DNA from: Lepidurus packardi
Lineage: Eukaryota > Arthropoda > Branchiopoda > Notostraca > Triopsidae
Length of the DNA: 64,000 bases
Assembly: GCA_023053545.1 (NCBI GenBank)
Contig: JAKZAN010000004.1
Span: 8,990,001 to 9,054,000, forward strand
Direction: 5' to 3'
Shown here: piece by piece, positions 54,952-64,000 of the stretch
Numbering within the stretch: position 1 is the stretch's first letter
How the letters are laid out: every line of letters begins with the position of its first letter
Translations under genes and position numbers: made by a program
Notes under the pieces: generated by a model
Seen by the model: the letters and a program-made list of their open reading frames with translations, nothing else
What the model was told of the DNA's origin: nothing
Database searches by the model: none

Positions 54952-56485
54952 TTAATGGAGAGTATTTAGACGAGGTCTAGGGACGTCCCAGAAAGAGTTG
55001 TTGCCATGAATGGAGCGAGCCATAGCTTGAATAGAGGCAGCAATTTCCTCCGGATCTTTAGGAGTCTTTAGTAAAAAAACAATAACATTTATTTACATTT
55101 TAAGAATGTGAAATTAAGTCACCTTAGATTCTAAACAATCGTCAATTCCTTGCTCTTTCGGTAATGTCAATCCGGCAGGTACCTGCATGGGCACAGAACG
55201 GGCCATTTGGTAACTGGAGCTAGAGCTATGCCGCGGAATCGAAATGCCTTCGTCCACATTTGAATCTAGGAAGAACGAAACTCAATGTTAGTTAACGTAA
55301 AATAATAATTACTGTCAGTATCCTGTTCATCATCCAATGGATCGAAAGCCTCGGGCAAATTGCCTTCGTCGTTTAACACAAAATCTTCTCCATCTAACGG
55401 AAAAACAGAGTCTACATCCATCGACGATGGACGGCGTGAAATACGCAGCGAGGAAACGGATATACTGGCAACCTGGTACGGTAAAACAGGTTAAATAATC
55501 CCAGATTTCGGATTGGAAAGTTGGGTTCTACTTGAGGCGGTTTAGGTTCTGAAGTGAAAGTCGGCTCTTGTTTTCGCGAAGTCGAGGCAAAAGGCTCGAA
55601 ATTACAGGGAGGGTCTTGACCAGAGATGAGGCTACAAGACAAGGGAGATTAATTCAAGGCTTTGACAAAGAGATTTGAAGGTAAAGAAATTGTAAAATGT
55701 ATACCATAATAGCTGACGTTTGTCTTCATTTGCTTTATGCTGCAATGCTACGAAAGCACTTTGTTGTTGGTCGGTAAACTGCGCAATTCTCTCGTTCATG
55801 CGTCCTTCCTCCTCGGCTAAGAATTTCGTTATTCTAGCTTGGAGCGACTGTTCTAGCTGTGGAGACTTGTTCTCCACTGGAGAGAGCTCTGTTGAAGAAA
55901 TGCGTCGAAAGAAATTGGAAATTGTACTTTTGCAGGCGGGGACAGAGGGTAAAGCTCGTTGTTCGAAGGTTTCTGGTAATACAATATCAAATGTAGCCGA
56001 GAATCGGGGGCTTTGACGCAAAGCAGCTATCGCTTTACTATCCGACTAATAATAAGAACTTTCACTTAGTTAATTAAAACTCTTTTAAGTACTATTTATG
56101 AAATGTTTTTTAAAGAAGCACATTTACCAACATAGCAGGAGACACAAAAGCGAAGCTGACGGTGGTATTGGAACGAGAAGCTCGTGCATGGGTATCCAAA
56201 TGACATCCTTTGCAATGGTTAATGGTCCAGCTGCCAACAAGACGTGTATTTACAAGACAGGGCAATGTTATCTCTTCTCCCTTTAGATTTAGCGTTCCTT
56301 GCCTTGGATTCTGGGAACAGAGAACAAATTTAGTACCACATTCAAGGTTATACAACAAAGAAAATTTCTTTTACTTGAGCAAAAAAGTTATCTTTCTCAG
56401 ATAAATCTACAATTAAATCAGCCATAGGCTTAGGATCACTACTAAAATCTAGACGGACATTGAGGCAAGGACATGTTAGTTTCAT
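54952..56485 (-). CDS. AKT1S1 (Lobe): PRAS40 / Lobe homologue (proline-rich AKT1 substrate 1), 7 exons
   Basis: Exons in transcript order: 56485-56375, 56310-56128, 56045-55705, 55631-55532, 55472-55313, 55265-55123, 55065-54952; 383 residues, all phases consistent. The C-terminal part matches PRAS40: TOS-like FVLND at 276-280 (human FVMDE), ARSVPMQVPA at 320-329 (human AKSLPVSVPV), EEIAASIQAM, and WDVPRPRLNT ending at Thr381, an RxRxxT Akt site equivalent to human Thr246. Family role: Akt-phosphorylated inhibitor of mTORC1; fly Lobe acts in growth and eye development. The first 100 residues hold C5-x-C7, C55 and C70-x2-C73, and residues about 155-210 look coiled-coil; neither occurs in human PRAS40. 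The protein ends two residues after the Akt threonine. The start is the ATG directly before KLTCPC. Confidence 0.88.
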
Positions 56486-56898
56486 TGCAGGAAAAATGAG
56501 AGAAGTTATTAATGGAGAAACATGAGTAAACAAAATAAACAAATACACAACATGGCGTTACAGCCACGTGATCTTAAAAGGTGGCTTTCCATTCGCTGAA
56601 AAGCAAAGCCCTGCTCCCTAGTGATTTCCATAGAAACCAATGGAAGGATATAAAACCTTGTGCAATTGCTCAAGCGCAAAGTTTGAAATTTTAGAAAATT
56701 TTGGTTTAAATATTACATTCTGTTCTTCGAAAACAGCAATTATCTCGTAATTGTGTTTTGCAACTTTTATTTACTGCATTCACATTTAAGAACTTGACAC
56801 TCATAATGGCGAAATGAAGAAAAAATAATAATTGTAACTCCTAGGAAAAATGCTGTTTAGATAAGATACAAGACACAAAAGCAATTTTCGTTTGACCA
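56486..56898. other. Gap between PRAS40 start and ZC3H10 stop
   Basis: About 410 bp serving as ZC3H10 3' UTR and PRAS40 promoter/5' UTR. No other gene seen. Confidence 0.6.
56766..56771 (-). terminator. Candidate polyadenylation signal of ZC3H10
   Basis: AATAAA on the minus strand about 130 bp after the ZC3H10 stop codon (56899-56901). Confidence 0.5.
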
Positions 56899-58248
56899 CT
56901 ACATCGAATTCTGTAATGCAGGCATCAAACTTTGGGTCATTATAGGATAAGAAACTAACGAAGCGCTTGGCATACTCCCACTCAATGACAACGTAGTATT
57001 ATTGGCCAATTGTAGCGTTGTACCTAAAGTTGGTGCTAAGGAAACAACTGCAGAAGCCAAACCCGACTAAAATAAATAAATAAAAGGATAAAATATAAAA
57101 ATAGCTGCCTACTGATTAAGACGATAATAATACCTGAGTACTTATGGTTACTGGCGCTATAGAAACGCTTGTTATAGACGTCCCCTGCGATAAGGACACT
57201 GGTACCGTTGCAATCGTGGCTACACTGCCCATAACTTGAGCAGTAGCTGCTCCAGACATGGTTATAGGCATTGGTAACGCCGTTCCACTCAGCGTCGCTT
57301 GATTGGTAGGCAATGACGTCACTAATGCAGTCAAACCCGAGTGGCTGATACTGGTTAAGGTTGGTAATTGGGCGATAGTAGCTCCTAAAAAATTGAAAAT
57401 TTGATAAAATTCAACAATTTAGAACGAAAATTAAGATGTTTAAAAATACCAGGCAAAGAACCAACTGAGGAGGTGACAGCGATGCAAGAAGTGACTAAAC
57501 TCGCGACTGAATTGGTAATATTTCCATTGGTGGCTTTACCCAACCGCAGGTGCGCGTTTTGCTCCAAAAGGAAGTCGTTGGTGGAAAGAAGATCAGATAC
57601 TTGCTTTTTCAAGTCTTCTACGCGTCGCTTTAAAAGCAAATTCTCTTCCTGTAACATTCGCAATTCATGTGGCGACATCTCTGTGGTGTAGTTTTGGAAA
57701 TTTCGACCATTGTAAATGGGACTGGGAGCCCGATCCGAAGTTATTATAGGTAAGGAAGGGGAATACGAATCATCATAACGTCCGATTTTACGTTCTGGAC
57801 TGCAACTTTGGTCGGAGTAGCCAGATTTATCTGAATAGTTGCTGGGGACGGGGCGTTTGGGGAGGTGCCTAAATTTGCACTTGTTGCCGCGTCGACATTC
57901 GCCCTTGAGGGAATCTTTGCAGACTGGAACGGCATCTACTTCGTTGCCATCGGGAAATAGCAAGCCTTTGTGAATAGCGTCGTTTAGCAGGTGTTTGGGC
58001 AGTTCGCCAGTGGATTTGTAAAGTTCTTCTTCTTCTAAACTGCAATGAATGAAGCCACAATTATGCCGACTACATTGCTTGTTTTGAAAATCGTGACAGA
58101 ACAAGAGTTTCTCCTTTTCGCGCCGTATACCAGACTTCGGAGGGTGAAGGAACTTGCAACGGTCCCCGCGTGTGCAAACATTACGTAAATAGTCTCTGCA
58201 AACGCTCAAATCATTCCCCGAATCATAGGAATCCATCTCACTGTGCAT
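56899..58248 (-). CDS. ZC3H10: ZC3H10 homologue, CCCH zinc-finger RNA-binding protein
   Basis: Exons 58248-57450, 57384-57134, 57066-56899; 405 residues. Three CCCH fingers: C17-x7-C25-x5-C31-x3-H35, C51-x7-C59-x4-C64-x3-H68 (FCHDFQNKQCSRHNCGFIH) and C110-x7-C118-x5-C124-x3-H128 (GNKCKFRHL). The spacer YKSTGELP is shared with vertebrate ZC3H10. A coiled-coil (LQEENLLLKRRVEDLKKQVS, then LLEQNAHLR) follows at about 205-250, then a Thr/Ser/Val/Ala-rich tail ending near VSYPIMTQSL, again as in ZC3H10. Family knowledge: RNA-binding protein linked to pri-miRNA processing and mitochondrial regulation in mammals. The start is ambiguous among in-frame ATGs at 58281, 58248 and 58236; 58248 was chosen. 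Confidence 0.93.
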
Positions 58249-58567
58249 TTTTATTAGCAAAATTGGAAATATAATGCGCAATTTAGGCTCATTTCTTCAA
58301 AATATATACCTCTTTAGAGTAGTAAACATACCCCAAGCAACACAACAACGGACTATGAAACGACATTCGCTGTTCGCTGTGTAATGAAATATAAATGGCG
58401 AACTGCAGAACTATAGACAATCCTTAGTTGCCCAGAATGCAAGTAACGGAATCTGGATTTTAAAATTAGAGTGATTCTTTTGAATAAGCTTGAAGAAGTT
58501 CATTAATTAAATGAATTACTTTATTAAAAATTTATAATGATAAATAACACGATATATGTGTGCCTTT
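58249..58567. promoter_or_regulatory. Upstream region of ZC3H10 / 3' end of GMC gene 1
   Basis: Only about 320 bp separate the ZC3H10 start from the GMC gene 1 stop, so the ZC3H10 promoter must lie here or inside the GMC gene. A minus-strand AATAAA at 58520-58525 lies about 43 bp past the GMC stop. No core promoter motif recognised. Confidence 0.45.
58520..58525 (-). terminator. Candidate polyadenylation signal of GMC gene 1
   Basis: AATAAA on the minus strand about 43 bp downstream of the TGA at 58568-58570. Confidence 0.45.
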
Positions 58568-60533
58568 TCAAGGTCCTAACCATGTAGATTTAATTAGGTC
58601 CGCTGCTTTTTCTGCGACCATGATTGTAGGTACATTGGTATTACCATTAGGAACGACAGGCATAATACTCGCATCTACAACTCGTAGTGCTTCTATTCCA
58701 TGTACTTTTAGCTCATGGTTCACTACAGAAGACGTAGAATTCGGTCCCATTTGACACGTGCCCACAAAATGCCAAAATGAAAACGTGACATGTCGCATCG
58801 CACATTCCCAGTACTTGTCGCTTCCAAATTCATGCTCTTGACATCCAGGGAACGGCATTGTTGGCAAACTAGTGCCCACTTTCTTCATAGCTTCAGTATC
58901 TGCCAACTTCAAGGCTATTCTCACACCATCCACTAGTACTTTGACATCATCCATGTTCGTTAGGTAATTTGCATAAATCTTTGGAGGTTCCAATGGATTG
59001 GTCGAAACAAGTTGAACGTATCCACGCGATTTAGGCTTGATCAGCGTTGGGATAAGACTCAACGTGTGTCTATTGTTCAAATGCCGGAAATACTCCTGCC
59101 AAATCTCGTCGCGAATACCGTAGTTTCTCCTCATTTGAATCCCTCCGTCTGAAACGACGGAACCCGACGTGATATGAAATTGGATATCTGGATAATTATT
59201 ATTTGGATTGGCATATTTCGTTTTAACCCACCCCAACGCTTCTACGCCGCCTAAGCTTGTCAAGGGGCCCTCGCGATCCCTCGCGAATCTCAAAGCTTCG
59301 CTGACAGTTAGAAATTCAGAAGACATAAGAGAAAATGGCTTTTCCAGCAAGAAAACAAGCCCGCCAAAGCCCACATGGTCTTGCAGGTTCTGCCCTACCA
59401 TTGGTAAATCTGCTACTACCGGTATTCCTAAACTCTTTAAAGGCAATTCAGGACCAATCCCACTCAACATTAGCAAATGCGGGCTTTTCAAAGCTCCTGC
59501 AGAAAGTATAACTTCCTTTTTCGCCCAAATCTTGAAAACCAGTCCAAAACGTCGAACTTCTACCCCGACCGCTTTCTTAGTGCCTGGCTCAAAAAGTATT
59601 TTCAAGATTGTTGCAGCTTCGGCTACATGCAAATTAGAACGTCCACGAGCTGGCTTTAAGTAGGCTTTCGCAGTGGAACAGCGTAAACTCTCCCGGATAG
59701 TGCCTTGTGGCCTCATGAAACCAGTCTGGTTTGCTCCATTCCTGTCACCAACTTCGTAACCTAACTCTACGGCTGCATCTAAGTAAACTTGTCCTAACGG
59801 TGTCTGCCATGACGTTTCACTCACTGTTAAGTAACCACCAGTACCATGGTATCTCGTTGCTGCGTACTTCGTGTTCTTGTTATCCTCTGCTTTAATAAAG
59901 TATGGCAATACTTCTTCATAACTCCAGCCTGGATTGCCTGCAGCAGCCCATCCGTTATAATCCAGTCGATTTCCGCGAACATACCTATTTTTTTAGATTT
60001 TTGATTAAGTTAAATAAAGATTAATTATGCAAGAGGAAGATTGTGAAATTAGCCTACAGCATATAGTTGAGGACGCTGGTACCGCCAACGGCTTTGCCCT
60101 GCGCCAAATTGCAGCGTCGGTCTTGGTATGCCAAACAAGCTGTAGTCTGAGGTTCAGTGCGTAATTTCCAATCGTAAGGCGAAAGTTGATTAGTCGAGGC
60201 TACACCAGGAGTATCTGTCAAAATATTTTCTTCTAATCCAGCTTCCAAGACCAAAACTTTCCATTCAGGCACTTCCGACAATCGCGACGCTAATACCGAA
60301 CCCGCAGATCCGGCTCCCACGATCACGAAATCGTAGGAATCGTCCAAAATGAAGCGTTTCTCGTGATGGCGACCAAAACTGGGTGCCGTCTCATCCCAGC
60401 GATAAATCGCTAGGAAACCGAAAAAGAATGGTAAAAAACTGACCAATTGGGAGAAGGCTGAAACACTGTTCACAAGGATGCGTAACGTTGGCAACCTTAA
60501 AGTTGGCGCTAACCTGGGAATTATCACCAGCAT
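58568..60533 (-). CDS. GMC oxidoreductase, glucose dehydrogenase-like (gene 1)
   Basis: Exons 60533-60058 and 59984-58568, intron 73 bp, 630 residues. FAD-dependent glucose-methanol-choline family; insect members oxidise sugars, alcohols or hormones, and the substrate here cannot be told. Seen: N-terminal hydrophobic segment (about 26-44, signal or anchor), dinucleotide fold [10 protein letters not shown] (G73, G75, G78) with VLVLEAG after it, GMC signature [21 protein letters not shown] right after the splice, second signature [18 protein letters not shown], catalytic-type HFVGTCQMG (His564) and [18 protein letters not shown]. The start is the only in-frame ATG after an upstream TAG; an upstream non-coding or short coding exon is possible. 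Neighbour gene 2 is a tandem paralogue. Confidence 0.94.
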
Positions 60534-61231
60534 ATTTTTCTTGCAGGTTCTTCTCTGATCCAAAGTCGAATAAGAACTGGAGGGAAATTGCCATGCCTAC
60601 TTGGACTTGTATCCGTCTAAGATTGTTACGCGGTTGTCCCAAAATAGAACTCGTTTCGCCTCGCCATAAACCAATGGTTCTTTTGAATTAACTCTTTGAA
60701 CTTTTCGTTCTACACCCGTCGACTCGTTAACCCGTATACTGAAAACTTGTTTACGGAAATCCCTATAGCTTAGGCGAAAGCCTTATACTTTTTTTGTTTA
60801 ATGGTTATTGGAGGTCCTGACCGGAGGATGAAAACTTGAACAGTCAAGCAAGAAGATAGCTAGGGCTTATCAAACGGGTTTATATTTACGTAAAAAAAAA
60901 TACGCACGCTTTTGAAACCCATAGACGACGCTACATAAGGACCACGTTCACACAGACATAATTCCTAATGCATTAGGAATAGGCCATAGGCCAGCTCCCT
61001 TTTAACGCAAATGCTTTTTTGTGGGAAGACGAAAATGTACGAATTTTCATTGTTATGGCCGAGGCGAAGTTGAAGTAGAATGTACAGTACATCTATTCGT
61101 TGTAAGCTGGAAACATAATTTTTAATATATTCTTGATACTTAGTTAATAATTCATTAAGGTTAATAACAACACCTAATGTAATGAAAAGGGAACACAATA
61201 AATTATATAAGGTATAATAAATTAAGATGAT
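60534..61231. other. Intergenic gap between the two GMC genes
   Basis: About 700 bp with the presumed promoter/5' UTR of gene 1 and the 3' UTR of gene 2. No other coding feature seen. Confidence 0.6.
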
Positions 61232-64000
61232 CTAAAGCCATGCGTTTTTAAACAAATCGGAAGCTTTCTCAGCCACTGCAATAATTCCTGCATTGGTATT
61301 GCCCGACACAACTCTAGGCAGTACACTACCATCGACTACCCTCAAACCTTGGATTCCATGCACTTTCAAGTCACTGTTAACCACAGCCATAAGATTTGAG
61401 CTGGGGCCCATCTTGCAAGTGCCCATGAAATGGTAAAACGTGAAAGTAATCTGTCGCAAGGCGCATTCCCAGTATTCGTTGCTCCCAAACTGTAAATCTT
61501 TGCAGGCTGGCAAAGGTTTTGCATACAAACGGCTCCCGAACTGTTTAAACACTTCAGCTTCGCTGAATTTCAAAGCAATTTTGATTCCATCAATCAAAAC
61601 TTGCACGTCTTCTTCATTTTGCAAGTAGTTCGCAATGATCACCGGCGCGTCCTTTGGATTAGCCGACCGTAAGCGCACAGATCCGCGAGCTTTAGGTCTT
61701 AGAATTGTAGGAATAATCGACCAAGTTTCTTTACCATTTATTTCCTCATACCATTGGTTCCAGACGTCATTTGTAATGCCGTAATTTCTGCGGAGCTGAA
61801 CTCCGCCATCCGAAACGACTGACCCTGTCGTAATAATGAACTGCACATCTGGATAATCCTTACTGTCGTGTTCCACATACTTGGTGTTTACCCAACCTAA
61901 CCCTTCTACGCCTCCAAGACTGGTAAAAGGACCCGTGCTATCTTTGGCATAACGTAGCGCATTGGGCAGATTGGTAAAGGTCTTAGTCATAAGGGAAACG
62001 GGTTGTTCTAAAGTGAAAATCAAGCCCCCATAGCCTATGTGATCTTGCAAATTCTGCCCCACGCCAGGCAAATCATGGACCAACGGTACTCCCACTTCTG
62101 CAAGGTGATCTTTGGGGCCAATACCACTCAACATGAGTAGTTGAGGACTGTTGAAGCTCCCGGCTGATAAAATTACTTCTTTGCTTGCGTACGACTGCTG
62201 TAACATCCCTAGTCTAACAAACTCCACTCCAATGACTCGTTTGGAATTCCCATATTCAAAAAGGAGCTTATTAACTTCTGCTCCCGTTGCTACATACAGG
62301 TTTGAACGCCTGCGAGCTGGCTTTAAATAAGCTTTTGCTGTAGAACACCGTTTACCCTGTCGAATCGTACCCTGTGGGGTCATAAAGCCAGTCTGATTAG
62401 CTCCATTACAGTCCCGGACTGGGTAACCCATTTCCTTCGCCGCATCCATGTATACATGTCCTAACGGCGATAACCAAGGTGCTTCCCCCACGGTTAAGTA
62501 CCCGCCAGTTCCGTGATACCGCGTGGCGCTATACTCTGGATTCTGATTATCCTCCGCTTTGATGAAATATGGTAAGATTTCTTCATAACTCCAACCAGGA
62601 TTTCCCGCAGCAGCCCAATTATCATAATCGTACTTGTTTCCTCTTGCATACCTAAGAAAAATGCAACAGTGTGTTAAGCTTTTCTGAAGATAGTAATTCA
62701 TATATATTTTTTAACTTTAAATCTATTTTAATGTATAGTTAGATCTAATTACTTTCAGTTAAATTAGTTTTTAAAAATTAAATTGAAATTAAATTGAAGT
62801 TTAGTATAACTATTATTATTATAATGTTCCTTCACATTTAATTCGTTATGAATTTATTTTGTTATGCTTCATTAAGCAAGTTAGTTCTTAGTTAAATAAC
62901 TTTATGCAGTAGCCTAAGGAAAAACCTAGGAGTACCCTTTGCTTGTCCTAAATAACCTTAAGAAGTTCGGTTCAAAGCCAAGTTTATTTTTAGCATTTGA
63001 CTTAACAACAAAAGTTCAAGATGAGATATTAAAAAGTACCCGTAAGGGGTTAGCTTACGTTTGGTCTAAAATTAAGTTACCGTTATGCAGTGGCGTAACG
63101 AGGGTGGGGCAGCCAAGGCACGTACCCTGGGCGCCAACTTGAGGGTACGCCATTTTCATGGTACACGATACAAAAAGAGTGGAAGAAAAGGATTTAAACA
63201 AAATGGATGAGCTGAATGGACTAGGATGAATGCGTGCAGTTACCATGAAGTTACTGCATACGTTTGTTTTTACAAGAAAAGAGGCTGAGAATCATCAAGG
63301 AAACGCTTAACCGTATTCGTGTTGAGATTGATGAAAGATTCACTCGTCTTCATCAACTGGACCCAAAATTTGGATTTCTGTTAGATGTTAGCAGGTAACA
63401 TGACTTAAATGGAGTTCCTAGCATTTATGCCCAAGATAAATTAAGAAAAAGTTGTGTAAGCCTTGGCCAGTGTATATAAGTTATAGTAGTGATTCCAGTA
63501 GTAGTTGAGGGACTCCAACTTTACGAAGGAATACTCGACTGCCTATCGGCAATAAAATTCTGTCTACCGGCCTTTTCTAGCCGGTGATATCTAATGGAAA
63601 TCAAGAAGATGCACATTGGAATAATCGTTTTCAAGCGGCCAAAATGTTGTGATATTGCAATGTGATCAATTAAATTTACTTATGAATCATAAGTAACTTT
63701 ATGATTCATAGTCTCATTATTATATCATATCATAGTCATAGTCATATCATAGTCACAGTCATATAGCCATATCATAGTCTTATTATTCACAGTATTATTA
63801 ACCATAGTCAGGGGGTCGCCTGTTTTTCCTTTGCCCTGGGCGCCATTTAGACTCTTTGCGCCACTGCCGTTATGTGTTAGGAAAGAATGGGTTGTGGACC
63901 TACAACATATAATTCAGAACGCTGGTACCTCCCAGTACTTTCCCCCGGGGAAAATTACAGCGTTGGCCTTGAAACGCAAGGCAGGCCCTAGATTGAGGTT
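61232..64000 (-). CDS. GMC oxidoreductase, glucose dehydrogenase-like (gene 2), 5' end beyond the window
   Basis: Two coding parts visible: 62651-61232 (main exon, stop TAG at 61232-61234) and 64000-63904 (end of the preceding exon). The latter ends [24 protein letters not shown], and joins with phase 2 to [12 protein letters not shown], exactly as in gene 1. Main-exon landmarks: [43 protein letters not shown], and [18 protein letters not shown]. The FAD-binding N-terminus lies beyond 64000. The intron (62652-63903, 1252 bp) contains a hAT-type element; without it, it would be about 465 bp. Likely a tandem duplicate of gene 1. Confidence 0.94.
63080..63087 (+). repeat. Target-site duplication, left copy
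   Basis: CCGTTATG directly before the left terminal repeat; identical to 63867-63874. Confidence 0.9.
63276..63398 (+). pseudogene. hAT transposase fragment (ZMYM/DUF4371-like), inside the element
   Basis: The frame reads [20 protein letters not shown], then [18 protein letters not shown], then a stop, resembling a short stretch of hAT transposases of the zinc-finger-MYM type. It is in the expected orientation within the element, but the rest of the protein is missing. Family identification is from pattern memory. Confidence 0.5.
63722..63790 (+). repeat. Minisatellite of CATATCATAGTCA-like units
   Basis: Imperfect repeats of ATCATAGTCATAGTCAT and CATATCATAGTCACAGTCAT within the hAT element, just before its right end. 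Confidence 0.65.
63867..63874 (+). repeat. Target-site duplication, right copy
   Basis: CCGTTATG directly after the right terminal repeat. Confidence 0.9.
63904..64000 (-). CDS. GMC gene 2, 3' part of upstream exon (cut by window edge)
   Basis: The reverse complement gives 31 codons after 2 bases, including the GMC signature block [12 protein letters not shown]. Donor TATGTT|GTAGGT at 63903. Similar to the corresponding part of gene 1 ([23 protein letters not shown]). Confidence 0.88.

Larger units (their letters stand above)
63088..63866. mobile_element. Non-autonomous hAT-type DNA transposon (779 bp)
   Basis: The left end CAGTGGCGTAACGAG and the inverse of the right end CAGTGGCGCAAAGAG form terminal inverted repeats. 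Both sides are flanked by the identical 8-mer CCGTTATG (63080-63087 and 63867-63874), the target duplication length of hAT elements. The element lies in the intron of GMC gene 2. Internally there is a transposase-like remnant (63276-63398), a 12-bp hairpin (63681-63710) and a CATATCATAGTCA-type minisatellite (about 63722-63790). Confidence 0.88.

Noticed and set aside
59208..59663. Plus-strand 151-codon frame inside GMC gene 1
   Set aside because: Antisense shadow of a well-supported coding exon.

Overview
The window is eukaryotic nuclear DNA, almost certainly from an arthropod. Genes are split by spliceosomal GT-AG introns, many only 47 to 120 bp long. The ovo gene carries the N-terminal MPKIFL..K peptide typical of arthropod Ovo/Shavenbaby, and glucose-dehydrogenase-like GMC oxidoreductases occur in tandem. 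I cannot name the species from sequence alone. No prokaryotic, organellar or viral block is visible.

Left 40 kb, plus strand: one gene, TMTC3, an ER O-mannosyltransferase with TPR repeats. It has 13 coding exons (889 codons plus stop) between 613 and 40452. The first two introns are about 13.9 and 13.3 kb and the rest of the gene tightens progressively, with the last six exons in under 3 kb. The large introns hold no gene I can support. They hold low-complexity tracts, a 22-base G run, long T runs, small hairpin repeats and a strongly over-represented octamer, ATTTCTGC.

Middle, minus strand: ovo/shavenbaby (42708-49526), convergent to TMTC3, with five coding exons and four C2H2 fingers; its start exon lies 4.2 kb upstream of the main exon. 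Between ovo and the next gene is about 4.3 kb of intergenic DNA carrying a decayed Tigger/pogo-like transposon.

Right 10 kb, compact: TMEM9 (plus, 53806-54631), a PRAS40/Lobe homologue (minus, 54952-56485), ZC3H10 (minus, 56899-58248) and two tandem GMC oxidoreductase genes (minus, 58568-60533 and 61232 to beyond the right edge). The second GMC gene has a 779-bp hAT-type element with an exact 8-bp target duplication inside its intron.

Functionally the genes are mostly independent: ER O-mannosylation (TMTC3), epidermal/germline transcription (ovo), lysosomal v-ATPase assembly (TMEM9), insulin/TOR signalling (PRAS40/Lobe), RNA binding (ZC3H10) and FAD-dependent alcohol/sugar oxidation (GMC pair). 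TMEM9 and PRAS40 are tail-to-tail neighbours and both belong to lysosome/mTORC1 biology, although the adjacency may be chance.
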